A DNA stretch of 64,000 nucleotides, from assembly GCF_001434365.1 (NCBI RefSeq), contig NZ_AZFN01000010.1:1-64000 (forward strand), in the 5' to 3' direction. The stretch's first letter is position 1. Every line of letters begins with the position of its first letter. This document shows, piece by piece, positions 25,204 through 34,239 of this stretch. Made by a program: the position numbers and the translations under genes. The notes beneath the pieces were generated by a model. The model made no database searches. It had not been told where the DNA came from and saw nothing but the letters and a program-made list of their open reading frames with translations. This stretch comes from Limosilactobacillus gastricus DSM 16045 (GTDB taxonomy: Bacteria > Bacillota > Bacilli > Lactobacillales > Lactobacillaceae).

Positions 25204-25986
25204 GTTGTCATCTTGTTTGTTTTGGAGTTGATCTTTTAATGTTTTTAATTCGCTTAGGATGGCTTGATTTTGTTTAATCAAATCAGCATTTTGTTTTAAG
25301 ATGGCTTGATTTTCATGATGTAACTTTTTGAGAGAATGCTCATTGCGTGGGGACCGCCGGGAGAACAGAGCAGTAATATTTCCTGTGATTACCCCGACTA
25401 AACCAATTCCAACCAGCATGTCAAAAACCGCGGAAATCTTTCCCAGAACGGTATGGGGAGCAATATCGCCATAACCGACAGTCGTACTAGTGGTAATTGC
25501 AAGCCATAGTGATGCCCAAATAGAACGATTTTCTGCAATTGAGAACATGATTGAGGTAATTGCTAAGACAGAAATGGAAATATATAAATAGTAGATTAAT
25601 CCGTTAAATTTTAAAAAATAGCGCAACCGCCCGATCAGTCCAACTAAACGTGTCAGCCTTAGGAGACGAATAACAACAAATAATCGTCCCAAACGGTTAA
25701 TTCGGAAGATCGAGAAAGCTAGGTTGACAGGAATAATTGATAAAAGATCAAAAATATTATGGACAAAAAATTCTTTCTTATTTTTCGCCCGCCCAAGTCG
25801 AATCAAGTAATCAAGAGTGAAAATTCCCCAGATTAGGTTATCAACCAGAGAATACGGATAAGCGGTAATTGTTATGGTCCGGGAAAGATCCATTACGATC
25901 AATAAGATGGAAACAATCGCCAGGAGGGCCATCGTAATTTGGTAAGTAATGATGAGTCGTTTTTGTTCTTTTTTACGTATTTTCAT
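25201..25986 (-). CDS. Six-helix (Kv-type) potassium channel protein
   Basis: This 261-residue membrane protein has the voltage-gated channel layout. Four predicted S1-S4 helices include an arginine-rich S4 (about 95-122, RINRLGRLFVVIRLLRLTRL). S5, a pore loop with selectivity filter TVGYGD (169-174) and S6 follow. The cytoplasmic tail (about 218-258) is a Lys/Gln-rich coiled coil that may aid tetramer assembly. It probably conducts K+ and sets membrane potential; voltage gating is inferred from S4. Its ATG overlaps the rqcH stop (ATGA), so the two genes are co-translated. Confidence 0.88.
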   Translation of the reverse strand: MKIRKKEQKRLIITYQITMALLAIVSILLIVMDLSRTITITAYPYSLVDNLIWGIFTLDYLIRLGRAKNKKEFFVHNIFDLLSIIPVNLAFSIFRINRLGRLFVVIRLLRLTRLVGLIGRLRYFLKFNGLIYYLYISISVLAITSIMFSIAENRSIWASLWLAITTSTTVGYGDIAPHTVLGKISAVFDMLVGIGLVGVITGNITALFSRRSPRNEHSLKKLHHENQAILKQNADLIKQNQAILSELKTLKDQLQNKQDDN

Positions 25987-27662
25987 GGTAATTTGGGGGT
26001 TACTGTTAAGGTGGTTTGACCGCGGAAAGTAACAAAGCCGGGACGAGCGCCACTTGGTTTATGGATCGATTTAATAGGTAAGTAGTCGACCTGGACATGA
26101 CTAGAATCGCGTCCCTTGGAGAAGTAGGCAGCGATCTCCGCAGCCTCTTGAATTTCTTCATCTGACGGTGAAGTCGATCTCAAGACCACGTGGGAACCAG
26201 GGAGATCCTTAACATGAAACCATAATTCGTTTTTATTAGCAATTTTAAAAGTCAATTGGTCGTTTTGGCGATTGTTCTTGCCAACTAAAACCGGAACCCC
26301 ACTCGAAGTCTGGTATTCGCTTGGTTGACTCGGTTTGGTCTTGCGTTGCTTTTTGTTGGAACCTTTTTGTTTGATATACCCTTGTTCTTGCAACTCCAGC
26401 CGAATATCTTGGATATCGGCTGGTGCAGCTAGGTCGATCTGACTAAGAACAGCAGTTAAGTAATCAATTTCTTGATTAGTAAGCGCTAATTGTTCATTGA
26501 CGAAATCGACCGAAGTTTTAAGTTTGTTATACTTCGTAAAATAACGTTGAGCATTTCGTGAAGGAGATAGTTCCGGTGCTAAGCTAATTGTGATTGGTTC
26601 GTTATTGGCGTAGAAATTAGGTAATTCAATTTCGGTCATCCCAGGTTGGAGTTGATGTAAATAGGTGGTTAAAATTTGACCGTTAATCCGATATTGATCG
26701 GCAGTTTTAGCATCGTCTAATTCTTGATGTAGTTTCTTTACTTTGCGGCGATCTTTTTTCAAGATATTATTAATTACTTTAATGACTTGACCGGCCAGTT
26801 CCTTGGATCGATCACGCTCAGCTTTGTCAGCATAAAAAGCATCTAAAAGGTCTGATAGGGATTCGAATGATCGCGGATGTCTAAAATTTATCGTTGGCGT
26901 GAATGCAGCAAAATTCAGTTTCCCCCGCTCATTTTCATATAAAGTGGCATGAGTTTGGTTAAAGGTCGCTAAAAATCTTTCATAAGTACTAGGTAAATGA
27001 TCACTTGTTAAGAGTCGGTGAGCTAATTCCAGGGCACTATCAGGGCCAAAGCCTTGATATTGATTTTGAAGTGCCTTGGCTAATTCCCTAGGATCATCTT
27101 TGAATTGGCGAATCAGATCACTGTAGTGTTGATTTGGTAAAAAAGGATTTGTCCGAGCTTGTTTGGGAGGCATGATGAAAGTTGCACCGGGTAATAAGGT
27201 TCGCACCCGGTTCTGATCACTCCCAACGTGTTTAATGGTGTCGATGATTTTGTGATCGGCAGCCTGAAATAAAATGATATTGCTATGCCGTGCCATAATC
27301 TCAATTTGTAAGATTAAAGTTTGTAAGTCACCTAATTCATCACGATGCTGAAAAGATATTTGGATAATTCGATCATTATCGATCTGTTTGATTTCATCAA
27401 TAATTGCGCCATCCAGATATTTACGCATGGTCATCGTGAAATTAGATGGGCTAGCAGGATTTTGGTAAGGAATTTGGGTGATTTGAACCCGCGGATAAGC
27501 AGGATTGGCGGAGAGTAATAAAGGGTAGTTGTGACGGTTAGCACGAATTACCATTAATAGTTCCAGTGGGTAAGGCTGGTTGATTTTCGCAATTCGCCCT
27601 CCAGCAAGAGTTGCGTTTAATTCATGCACCATGGCATGCGTAAATAATCCATCAAAAGCCAT
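25983..27662 (-). CDS. rqcH: Ribosome quality-control protein RqcH (NFACT/Rqc2, FbpA family)
   Basis: RqcH binds stalled 50S subunits and recruits tRNA-Ala to add C-terminal alanine tails. Older annotations call it fibronectin-binding protein. The 559-residue protein has the NFACT-N domain from MAFDGLFTHAMVHEL, a long central helical/coiled-coil part (about 270-440) and the C-terminal NFACT-R domain (NELWFHVKDLPGSHVVLR). The ATG at 27662 follows GGAGGATGATGAA. Upstream in-frame codons giving a longer N-terminus lie before the ribosome site and are rejected. Confidence 0.92.
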   Translation of the reverse strand: MAFDGLFTHAMVHELNATLAGGRIAKINQPYPLELLMVIRANRHNYPLLLSANPAYPRVQITQIPYQNPASPSNFTMTMRKYLDGAIIDEIKQIDNDRIIQISFQHRDELGDLQTLILQIEIMARHSNIILFQAADHKIIDTIKHVGSDQNRVRTLLPGATFIMPPKQARTNPFLPNQHYSDLIRQFKDDPRELAKALQNQYQGFGPDSALELAHRLLTSDHLPSTYERFLATFNQTHATLYENERGKLNFAAFTPTINFRHPRSFESLSDLLDAFYADKAERDRSKELAGQVIKVINNILKKDRRKVKKLHQELDDAKTADQYRINGQILTTYLHQLQPGMTEIELPNFYANNEPITISLAPELSPSRNAQRYFTKYNKLKTSVDFVNEQLALTNQEIDYLTAVLSQIDLAAPADIQDIRLELQEQGYIKQKGSNKKQRKTKPSQPSEYQTSSGVPVLVGKNNRQNDQLTFKIANKNELWFHVKDLPGSHVVLRSTSPSDEEIQEAAEIAAYFSKGRDSSHVQVDYLPIKSIHKPSGARPGFVTFRGQTTLTVTPKLP

Positions 27663-27696
27663 TTCATCATCCTCCAAACAAATGTACGTCAGTACA

Positions 27697-27725
27697 ATTA
27701 TACTGTAATAGTGCATCAAAATTAA
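27697..27725 (-). promoter_or_regulatory. Promoter of rqcH-K+ channel operon
   Basis: On the minus strand TTAATT (27720-27725), a 17-base spacer and a perfect TATAAT (27697-27702) lie 35 bases before the rqcH start. Confidence 0.55.
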
Positions 27726-27730
27726 CTAGT

Positions 27731-27759
27731 TTGAGTTATGAATTTAATTAAGGTATGAT
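27731..27759 (+). promoter_or_regulatory. Promoter of the degV gene
   Basis: TTGAGT (27731-27736), a 17-base spacer and TATGAT (27754-27759). It is back to back with the rqcH promoter. Confidence 0.6.
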
Positions 27760-27796
27760 AGTAACAACTTTGACATGCCGACGGAGGAGCAGATTT

Positions 27797-28675
27797 ATGA
27801 AAATTGCTATCGTAACCGATAGTACGGCTTATTTGGAACCCGACGAAATTGAAAAATATCAGATTACGGTCGTTCCAATTCCGGTTATTTTTGGTGATCA
27901 AGTTTATGAAGAAGGCGTTAACCTCACCAATGATGAATTCTATGCTAAATTAAAAACGGGGGATGTTTTTCCTAGTACTTCCCAGCCATCAATTGGGGTT
28001 CTCATGGAAACTTATGAGCGTTTAGCGCAAGCTGGTTACGATGCCGTTATCAGCATTCACCTAACCAGTGCAATTTCTGGGTTAATGGCAACCGTTACCC
28101 AGTTAGCTGAGCAACTTGCTGATACTATCAAAATCATTCCTTTTGATTCACATTTGACGATTCGGATGATGGGGGAATTAGCGATCGAGGGGGCTCGATT
28201 AGCCGAGCAACATGATGATTTAGACGATATTATCAAAAAATTATCCGAATATCGCGATACCTTCAACAATGTCTTTGTCGTGGATGATTTACAAAACTTG
28301 GTTCGGGGAGGCCGTTTATCAAATGCGAGCGCCTTTGTAGGTTCGCTTTTAAAGATAAAACCGCTATTGACGATACATACGGAAAATTATGCCATTGAAG
28401 CCTTTGAAAAAGTCCGTTCCATGAAAAAAGCCAAGTTACGGTGTGAAGAGATTTTCGCGGCTGATTTGAAGCAATTAGATTATCCAGTTCGTGCAATGGT
28501 GGTTCATGCCAATGCGCAAGCCGCTGGTGAGGAATGGTTAGCTGACTTAAAGGGTAAGTATCCTGATATTCGCTGGGATTTAACTTATTTTGGCCCAGTA
28601 ATTGGTACCCACTTAGGATCAGGAGCCTTAGCCATTGTTTGGATGCAAGATACCGATAAACAAGCACTACAATAA
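27797..28675 (+). CDS. DegV family fatty-acid-binding protein
   Basis: DegV (FakB-like) proteins bind a fatty acid and present it to the kinase FakA for phosphorylation. The 292-residue protein begins MKIAIVTDSTAYL. It has the conserved FPSTSQPS segment with the lipid-contacting TSQPS, and GRLSNASAFVGSLLKIKPLL. The ATG at 27797 follows GGAGGAGC. The stop overlaps the start of the next membrane-protein gene (TAATG). Which fatty acid it carries cannot be read from sequence. Confidence 0.92.
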   Translation: MKIAIVTDSTAYLEPDEIEKYQITVVPIPVIFGDQVYEEGVNLTNDEFYAKLKTGDVFPSTSQPSIGVLMETYERLAQAGYDAVISIHLTSAISGLMATVTQLAEQLADTIKIIPFDSHLTIRMMGELAIEGARLAEQHDDLDDIIKKLSEYRDTFNNVFVVDDLQNLVRGGRLSNASAFVGSLLKIKPLLTIHTENYAIEAFEKVRSMKKAKLRCEEIFAADLKQLDYPVRAMVVHANAQAAGEEWLADLKGKYPDIRWDLTYFGPVIGTHLGSGALAIVWMQDTDKQALQ

Positions 28676-29289
28676 TGTTAAAAATACTTCAAAAACACAC
28701 TTTAATTGCAATTACCTTAGTACTGTTAATGATAATTTTAAGCCAATTCCAATGGCATTTTGCTTTTGCTAACGGTCTAGTCATCAATTTTCAGCTAATA
28801 GGTTTAATTGGTTTATCAGCTTTTTTTGCACTTGGTGAGCAGGCTGGGAGTATAGTGGCCTTTATCGGCCTGGTTATTAGTTTGATCATCAATCCCGGGA
28901 GCTGGTTAATGGGATTAGTGATGATTCTAGTAGCCTTAGTGATGTGGTTAATCATGGGACGTCACATTCCACTAAATGTTCATTTAAACCGTAACCAATT
29001 GATTTCACTAGGTCTCTTTAGTGGTAGTTTACAATTTATTTGGTCGATCCTACTGGCCGGTGGGATGAGTTGGTATCTAGCTGGTTATCGGACTAGTCTA
29101 TGGATGATCTATTTAACACGGATGACGGGTCCAGCTTTGATCATTGCCATTTTGGTCGTGATTGGCTTGCCGTTATTGACGGGATGGCTGAGAACCTATA
29201 CTGAAGATTTAAGACCGCCTGTACCACCATCAGGATCAGTCGAGATTAATTTATCAAAACCAAAGAAAGATCAGAAGGGTAGGAAGTAG
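28675..29289 (+). CDS. Hypothetical membrane protein
   Basis: I do not recognise this 204-residue protein. It has about five hydrophobic helices across residues 8-175, few charges in the membrane part, and a basic proline-containing cytoplasmic tail (PPVPPSGS, then KPKKDQKGRK). It overlaps the degV stop (TAATG) and is followed by a terminator, so it forms a two-gene unit with degV. A role linked to lipid or membrane homeostasis would be a guess from position only. Confidence 0.7.
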   Translation: MLKILQKHTLIAITLVLLMIILSQFQWHFAFANGLVINFQLIGLIGLSAFFALGEQAGSIVAFIGLVISLIINPGSWLMGLVMILVALVMWLIMGRHIPLNVHLNRNQLISLGLFSGSLQFIWSILLAGGMSWYLAGYRTSLWMIYLTRMTGPALIIAILVVIGLPLLTGWLRTYTEDLRPPVPPSGSVEINLSKPKKDQKGRK

Positions 29290-29302
29290 TCCTACCTTTT
29301 TA
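29278..29302 (+). terminator. Terminator after the degV operon
   Basis: GGTAGGA (29278-29284) pairs with TCCTACC (29290-29296), followed by five Ts. The stem overlaps the stop codon of the membrane-protein gene. Confidence 0.8.
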
Positions 29303-29317
29303 TAATTAGAGGAATCT

Positions 29318-30073
29318 ATGATGAAATATTTTATTTCGCCTTCCATGAAAATGAAACCAGGGGAAAATTTCACGAGTTTACAACAAGAATTATTATTTCC
29401 AAAGGCTACTAGTGAAGTTATCAATAGCTTACAAGCATTGACCGATCAGCAACGTCAGGATTTATGGGCCTGTAGCGATCGAGTAGCTCATGATGCAAAT
29501 GAGTGGGTCCACAAATTATCCCTAGATGCACCAGGGAGCCCCGCAATTTTAACCTACCAAGGAATACAATATCAAGCGATGGCACCTGATTTAATGACTG
29601 AGGAGCAATTAAAGCGATTAGCGGACCGATTAAGGATCGTGTCGGGATTGTATGGACTAGTCGCCCCTTTTACCGAAATTCAACCCTATCGTTTAGAAAT
29701 GAAGGCCAGTTTAGCAGTTGCAGCGCAACCAGATCTGTATCATTTTTGGGGACAACGACTATATAAAAAACTCTTTGAAGAGCATGATGTCGTGCTCAAT
29801 CTAGCCTCTAAAGAATATAGTCGGGCGATAAGTCCATACTTACAAACCGACGATCAGTTAATTACGATTGAGTTATTAACGAATAAACAAGGTAAGTTAA
29901 CCCAACCATCAACCGCCGTTAAACAGGCGCGAGGCTTTTTTGTGCGTGATTTAGTAGAACGTGATGTGACTACAATCGAAGCGGTGAAGGATTTTTCAGT
30001 AGCGGGATATCAATTTGATGCGGGCCTTTCATCTTCAACTGTTTTTAAGTTTATTCATAATGGTGAAAAGTGA
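29318..30073 (+). CDS. yaaA: YaaA/UPF0246 family protein
   Basis: This 251-residue protein matches the YaaA (DUF328) family, DNA-binding proteins that in E. coli limit peroxide damage by lowering free iron. ISPSMKMK at the start, the GLYGLVAPFTEIQPYRLEM block (about 110-128) and LNLASKEYSRAI are diagnostic. Two adjacent ATGs are possible starts after an AGAGG site. It appears to be a single-gene unit. No promoter is obvious other than read-through or the gap after the terminator. Confidence 0.9.
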   Translation: MMKYFISPSMKMKPGENFTSLQQELLFPKATSEVINSLQALTDQQRQDLWACSDRVAHDANEWVHKLSLDAPGSPAILTYQGIQYQAMAPDLMTEEQLKRLADRLRIVSGLYGLVAPFTEIQPYRLEMKASLAVAAQPDLYHFWGQRLYKKLFEEHDVVLNLASKEYSRAISPYLQTDDQLITIELLTNKQGKLTQPSTAVKQARGFFVRDLVERDVTTIEAVKDFSVAGYQFDAGLSSSTVFKFIHNGEK

Positions 30074-30204
30074 TTTTTCATCATGCTAAATCATTTCTTG
30101 TTCCTTAGGCTAATTTGTAAGCAATCTTTAATCATCATTAAAACTTGCTCATTTGTAATTCAGTGTGCTAAATTGGAAAAACTGTCTAATGAGAGAGGAG
30201 AAAA

Positions 30205-30735
30205 ATGATGCATTTAGAACAAGCACAATTAAATGATCTAGAACGAGTAATTGAAATTTTAAAAGATGGACGGAACCAACTGGCTGAACGGGGGATCGAC
30301 CAATGGCAAGGTGATTACCCTAATCGAGATCATATTAAGGAAGATATCGAAAATGGCTATGCTTATTTAGTTCATTCAGATGATCATGAAACAGTTGGGG
30401 CCTTTGCGATGGTTCCAGCTCCAGACCAAACCTATGATGCCTTAGATGGTCAATGGAAAATTGAAACGGATCAATATGTGGTCATTCATCGAGTAGCTAT
30501 CCATTCAGAGCATGCAGGTCATGGTTATGCTTCTGGTTTGTTTGTAGCTTTAATTGATTATATTAAAGAGCAACGCCCCGAAATTTTATCAATCCGCATT
30601 GATACGCATGAAGATAATGCACCAATGCAACATTTAATTGAAAAGTATGGTTTCCATCGGGTGGGGACCCTCCACGGGGTTTACCGGCCCAATGAAATTT
30701 CCTATGTCTACGAGAACATTCGTGAAAATCAATAA
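30205..30735 (+). CDS. GNAT family N-acetyltransferase
   Basis: This 176-residue protein has the GNAT fold with the acetyl-CoA-binding region VIHRVAIHSEHAGHGYASGL (about residues 92-111) and a C-terminal IRIDTHEDNAPMQHLIEKYG segment typical of the family. The substrate cannot be inferred. The ATG follows GAGAGAGGAG. It is flanked by a 131-base gap on the left, in which I see only a weak TTGCTC/TAAATT promoter candidate, and a terminator on the right. Confidence 0.85.
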   Translation: MMHLEQAQLNDLERVIEILKDGRNQLAERGIDQWQGDYPNRDHIKEDIENGYAYLVHSDDHETVGAFAMVPAPDQTYDALDGQWKIETDQYVVIHRVAIHSEHAGHGYASGLFVALIDYIKEQRPEILSIRIDTHEDNAPMQHLIEKYGFHRVGTLHGVYRPNEISYVYENIRENQ

Positions 30736-30742
30736 TAAATCT

Positions 30743-30781
30743 GGTTTAGCAAATTTTGATCGATTTTGCTAAACCTTTTTA
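30743..30781 (+). terminator. Terminator after the GNAT gene
   Basis: GGTTTAGCAAA (30743-30753) pairs with TTTGCTAAACC (30765-30775), then five Ts. Confidence 0.88.
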
Positions 30782-30826
30782 TTTGTAAGAAACTACCATT
30801 TTGCTATATCAACGATTATCGGGATA

Positions 30827-30835
30827 TGTTACAAT
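30827..30835 (+). promoter_or_regulatory. Extended -10 of azlCD
   Basis: TGTTACAAT is an extended -10 (TGn plus TACAAT at 30830-30835). The -35 region is weak. Confidence 0.45.
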
Positions 30836-30882
30836 CTTAAACATTAACATTCGGTAAAGATATGATGAGAGAGGGAATTGAA

Positions 30883-31572
30883 TTGGAATGGAAATATGCT
30901 TTTAAGAAATCATTTCCAGTCATGATTGGTTATGTCATTTTGGCGGTTAGTTATGGATTGTATATGCATAACTTACATTTTGATTGGTGGTTTCCTTTAT
31001 TGATGGCCGCGACGATATATGGGGGATCGGTCGAATTCTTGATTGCTAATATGCTTTTGTTGAAGTTTGCCCCGGTCACCGTCTTGCTAATTACCTTGGT
31101 CGTTGGTTTTCGACAATTTTTTTATGGGATTGCCATGTTAGATCGCTATCATGGCCAAGGTTGGCAAAAATGGGTCCAAATTTTAGGTTTATCGGATGAG
31201 ACCTTTGCCGTTAACCTTGAAGTGGAAGTGCCGGAACATTTAGACCAGCAATTAGTCTATTCATATATTAGTATTTACGATTATTTGGCCTGGGTATTTG
31301 GGGCCGGACTCGGCGGTGTGTTAGGTCAACAATTGGCTATTCAAATTAATGGGTTGGATTTCATTATGACCGCTTTATTTATTGTTTTGGCCCTCGAACA
31401 GATCTTAAAAGAAAGTAATCACATTAGTTCCATCAGTGGGTTTATTATTACGGCGATTTGTCTTTTAGCAATTGGACAAACCTATTTTCTATTACTAGCC
31501 TTGTTGTTAATGGTGATCGAATATACTTGGCTCTATCGACGTTTACAAAGACGAGCAGGGGGTAACAAATGA
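30883..31572 (+). CDS. azlC: AzlC family branched-chain amino acid exporter subunit
   Basis: AzlC with AzlD forms an efflux system for branched-chain amino acids or analogues. The 229-residue integral membrane protein has about seven to eight helices and the family segments FPVMIGYVILAVSYGLYM, YGGSVEFL and VGFRQFFYG. I prefer the TTG at 30883 because the only good ribosome site, GAGAGAGGG (30867-30875), lies 7 bases before it. An ATG at 30862 would add 7 residues but has no ribosome site. It overlaps azlD by 4 bases. Confidence 0.9.
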   Translation: MEWKYAFKKSFPVMIGYVILAVSYGLYMHNLHFDWWFPLLMAATIYGGSVEFLIANMLLLKFAPVTVLLITLVVGFRQFFYGIAMLDRYHGQGWQKWVQILGLSDETFAVNLEVEVPEHLDQQLVYSYISIYDYLAWVFGAGLGGVLGQQLAIQINGLDFIMTALFIVLALEQILKESNHISSISGFIITAICLLAIGQTYFLLLALLLMVIEYTWLYRRLQRRAGGNK

Positions 31573-31901
31573 CTTTAATTCAGCAACTTGCAACAATTTT
31601 AATTGCGGCCGTTGCCAATATGACGACCCGAATTGTTCCCTTTAAAATTTTTCGGGATCAAAATGGGCATGTGTCACCATATATTGATGGCTTAGGAAAG
31701 TTTTTACCGCCCGCCATTATGGCAATGTTGGTAGTTTATTGTTATCGCAGTGTTAATTGGTTAGGGGCCAGTCATGGTTTACCGGATCTAATTGCTGGGA
31801 TCGTAACGGTGATCGTTCATTTAATATGGCGCAGTTTGTTTACCTCATTGATTTTAGGGACTGTAGCTTATATTGTGCTGATTAACTTTGTCTTTAAGTA
31901 A
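31569..31901 (+). CDS. azlD: AzlD family transporter subunit
   Basis: This small partner of AzlC has 110 residues and about four hydrophobic helices. The N-terminal TRIVPFKIF and the LPPAIMAMLVVYCYR segment match the family. The ATGA overlap with azlC indicates stoichiometric production. A terminator follows. Confidence 0.9.
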   Translation: MTLIQQLATILIAAVANMTTRIVPFKIFRDQNGHVSPYIDGLGKFLPPAIMAMLVVYCYRSVNWLGASHGLPDLIAGIVTVIVHLIWRSLFTSLILGTVAYIVLINFVFK

Positions 31902-31914
31902 AAATTTAAATTAG

Positions 31915-31955
31915 TAACGAGAGTATGTTTAGGGGACTTACTCTCGTTTTATTTT
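31915..31955 (+). terminator. Terminator after azlCD
   Basis: ACGAGAGTA (31917-31925) pairs with TACTCTCGT (31939-31947), followed by TTTATTTT. Confidence 0.85.
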
Positions 31956-31987
31956 GCAATTTTTTCAAAAATTTTAGTAAATTTTTT

Positions 31988-32022
31988 GTAAGGGCTTACT
32001 AAAAAATGTGAGTAACACTTAC
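31988..32022. promoter_or_regulatory. Inverted-repeat pair upstream of pdhA (possible operator)
   Basis: Two imperfect palindromes share the arms GTAAG/CTTAC: GTAAGGGCTTAC (31988-31999) and GTGAGTAACACTTAC (32008-32022). They lie upstream of the pdh promoter, between it and the azlD terminator. The cognate regulator is unknown. Confidence 0.4.
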
Positions 32023-32066
32023 GGCCACTAGATACCATCCAATTTTATGTGAAATTATTCTCAAAA

Positions 32067-32094
32067 TTTACAAATAGATTTGATGTGCTACAAT
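32067..32094 (+). promoter_or_regulatory. Promoter of the pdh operon
   Basis: TTTACA (32067-32072), a 16-base spacer and TACAAT (32089-32094) place the start near 32101. Confidence 0.6.
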
Positions 32095-32098
32095 ATCC

Positions 32099-32113
32099 TT
32101 GTAAGCGATAACA
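32099..32113 (+). promoter_or_regulatory. CcpA cre site at the pdh start
   Basis: TTGTAAGCGATAACA matches every fixed position of the cre consensus WTGNAANCGNWNNCW. It covers the predicted transcript start, a position where CcpA binding represses, so carbon catabolite repression of pdh is expected. Confidence 0.7.
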
Positions 32114-32149
32114 TTATTGTAATACAGGGATTTATAGGAGGTTATGATA

Positions 32150-33244
32150 ATGAAAAAGTTAGACTTTGAAAGTCTTAAGTACTACACTGGCGACGAAAAA
32201 CCATTTCAAGTTTTAAGTCAAGATGGTGAAGTAGTAGATAAGGACTTAATGCCAGATTTGACTGATGAACAATTGGTTGATTTGTTTAAAGAAATGATTT
32301 GGTCACGGGTTGTTGGTGACCGGTCAACCAAGTTGAATCGTCAAGGTCGGTTAGGTTTTATTGCCCCTACTCAAGGCCAAGAAGCTAGTGAAATGGCATC
32401 AAATTATGCCATGGAAAAGGATGACTTCTTAGCTGGTGCTTATCGTGATATTCCACAATTAGTTAAACATGGGCTTCCATTAGCACAAGCCTTTATGTGG
32501 TCAAAAGGTCACTACAACGGGACTAAGTTCCCAGAAGAATTAAAGGCTCTTCCACCACAAATTATTATTGGTGCTCAATATGCTCAAACCGCTGGGATTG
32601 CCCTGGGGTTGAAGAAGAAGGGGACTAAGAACGTAGCTTATTCATACACTGGTGATGGTGGTACTTCTCAAGGTGACTTCTATGAAGGGATTAACTTCGC
32701 AGGTGCCTTCCATGCTCCAGCAGTTTTCATTGTTCAAAATAACGGATACGGTATTTCAGTTCCACGGGCAAAGCAAACCGCTGCTCCTACCTTGGCTCAA
32801 AAAGGGGTTGCCGCTGGATTACCTTGCTTCCAAGTAGATGGGATGGATGCCTTAGCTGTTTATGCAACTGTAAAGCAAGCTCGTGATTACGCTGCTGAAG
32901 GCAATGGTCCAGTCTTAATTGAAACCTTAACTTACCGTTATGGAGCTCACACCCTTTCTGGTGATGATCCTTCACGTTACCGTTCAAGCGATGAAGAAGC
33001 TGAATGGCATGCAAAAGATCCAATTGAACGGATGCGTAACTTCTTAACCAAGAAAGGCCTTTGGACTGAAGAACAAGAAAATGCATACGTTGATGAAGTG
33101 AATGCTGAAGTAGATGCAGCTGTTAAGGAACTTGAATCACAACCAGCTCAAACTGTATCAGAAATGTTGAAGTTTGAATTCGTTGATGCTCCAGCTACCA
33201 TCCAAAAGCAAATCAAGAAGTATGAAGAAAAGGAGGCCAAGTAA
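32150..33244 (+). CDS. pdhA: Pyruvate dehydrogenase E1 component, alpha subunit
   Basis: PdhA with PdhB decarboxylates pyruvate using thiamine diphosphate and transfers the acetyl group to lipoyl-E2. The 364-residue protein has the ThDP-binding [17 protein letters not shown] with the distal NNGYGIS, and the [12 protein letters not shown] phosphorylation-loop equivalent. The ATG at 32150 is 8 bases after AGGAGG (32136-32141). An ATG at 32144 would be only 2 bases from it. It is the first gene of pdhABCD-lplA. Confidence 0.96.
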   Translation: MKKLDFESLKYYTGDEKPFQVLSQDGEVVDKDLMPDLTDEQLVDLFKEMIWSRVVGDRSTKLNRQGRLGFIAPTQGQEASEMASNYAMEKDDFLAGAYRDIPQLVKHGLPLAQAFMWSKGHYNGTKFPEELKALPPQIIIGAQYAQTAGIALGLKKKGTKNVAYSYTGDGGTSQGDFYEGINFAGAFHAPAVFIVQNNGYGISVPRAKQTAAPTLAQKGVAAGLPCFQVDGMDALAVYATVKQARDYAAEGNGPVLIETLTYRYGAHTLSGDDPSRYRSSDEEAEWHAKDPIERMRNFLTKKGLWTEEQENAYVDEVNAEVDAAVKELESQPAQTVSEMLKFEFVDAPATIQKQIKKYEEKEAK

Positions 33245-33246
33245 TC

Positions 33247-34224
33247 ATGGCTAAAATTACAATGGTTAAAGCGGTTACTGATGCTCTAGATGAAGAATTA
33301 GCCCGCGATGAAAATGTCGAAGTCTTTGGTGAAGACGTTGGTAAAAACGGTGGTGTCTTCCGGGCCACTGATGGTCTCCAAGCAAAATTTGGTGAAGATC
33401 GAGTATACGACACGCCTTTAGCTGAATCAGGAATCATTGCTTTAGCTAATGGTTTAGCAACACAAGGTCTTCGTCCTGTTCCTGAAATTCAATTTAGTGG
33501 ATTTATTTTCGAAGCCTTTGATGAAATTGCTGGTCAAATGGCACGGCAACGCTTCCGTCACTCTGGGTCACGGACATACCCAGTTACCATTCGTTCACCT
33601 TATGGTGGTGGGGTTAACGCAATTGAATTGCACTCGGATGACTTCTCTGGTTTGTTAGCTCAAATTCCTGGTTTACGGGTAGTTGTTCCATCTGATCCAT
33701 ATGATGCAAAGGGATTGCTGATCTCATCAATTCGTTCAGATGATCCAGTCTTCTTCCTTGAACACTTGAAGCTTTACCGTTCCTTCCGTCAAGAAGTACC
33801 TGATGAAGCTTACACTGTTCCATTGGACAAGGCAGCGGTTAAACGTGAAGGTAAGGATGTTTCAATCATTACTTATGGATACATGGTTCGGGAAAGTTTA
33901 GCTGCAGCTGAAGATCTTGCTAAAGAAGGCATTGATGTGGAAGTGCTGGACTTACGGACAATTTCACCATTAGATGAAGATGCCATCTTAGAAACCGTTA
34001 AGAAGACGGGGCACGTAGTATTAGTTCAAGAAGCACCACTCCAAGGTGGGGTTAGTGGTCAAGTGGCGGCCTTAATTGCCCAACAAGGAGTTCTCTCATT
34101 AGACGCACCAATTGGTCGGGTGGCTGCACCAGATACTCCATACCCAGTTAGTGATGCCGAAGGTGTTTGGTTACCTAACAAGCAAGACATCATTGATGAA
34201 GTTAAAAAGACAGTTAATTTCTAG
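33247..34224 (+). CDS. pdhB: Pyruvate dehydrogenase E1 component, beta subunit
   Basis: This 325-residue transketolase-like subunit completes the E1 active site. The ThDP-contacting [18 protein letters not shown] and [16 protein letters not shown] segments and the [13 protein letters not shown]-terminal domain are present. It starts 2 bases after pdhA, with an AAGGAGG site inside the end of pdhA. Codon use here is strongly biased to translationally optimal codons, as expected for an abundant enzyme. Confidence 0.97.
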   Translation: MAKITMVKAVTDALDEELARDENVEVFGEDVGKNGGVFRATDGLQAKFGEDRVYDTPLAESGIIALANGLATQGLRPVPEIQFSGFIFEAFDEIAGQMARQRFRHSGSRTYPVTIRSPYGGGVNAIELHSDDFSGLLAQIPGLRVVVPSDPYDAKGLLISSIRSDDPVFFLEHLKLYRSFRQEVPDEAYTVPLDKAAVKREGKDVSIITYGYMVRESLAAAEDLAKEGIDVEVLDLRTISPLDEDAILETVKKTGHVVLVQEAPLQGGVSGQVAALIAQQGVLSLDAPIGRVAAPDTPYPVSDAEGVWLPNKQDIIDEVKKTVNF

Positions 34225-34239
34225 TGAGGTGAACGAGTA

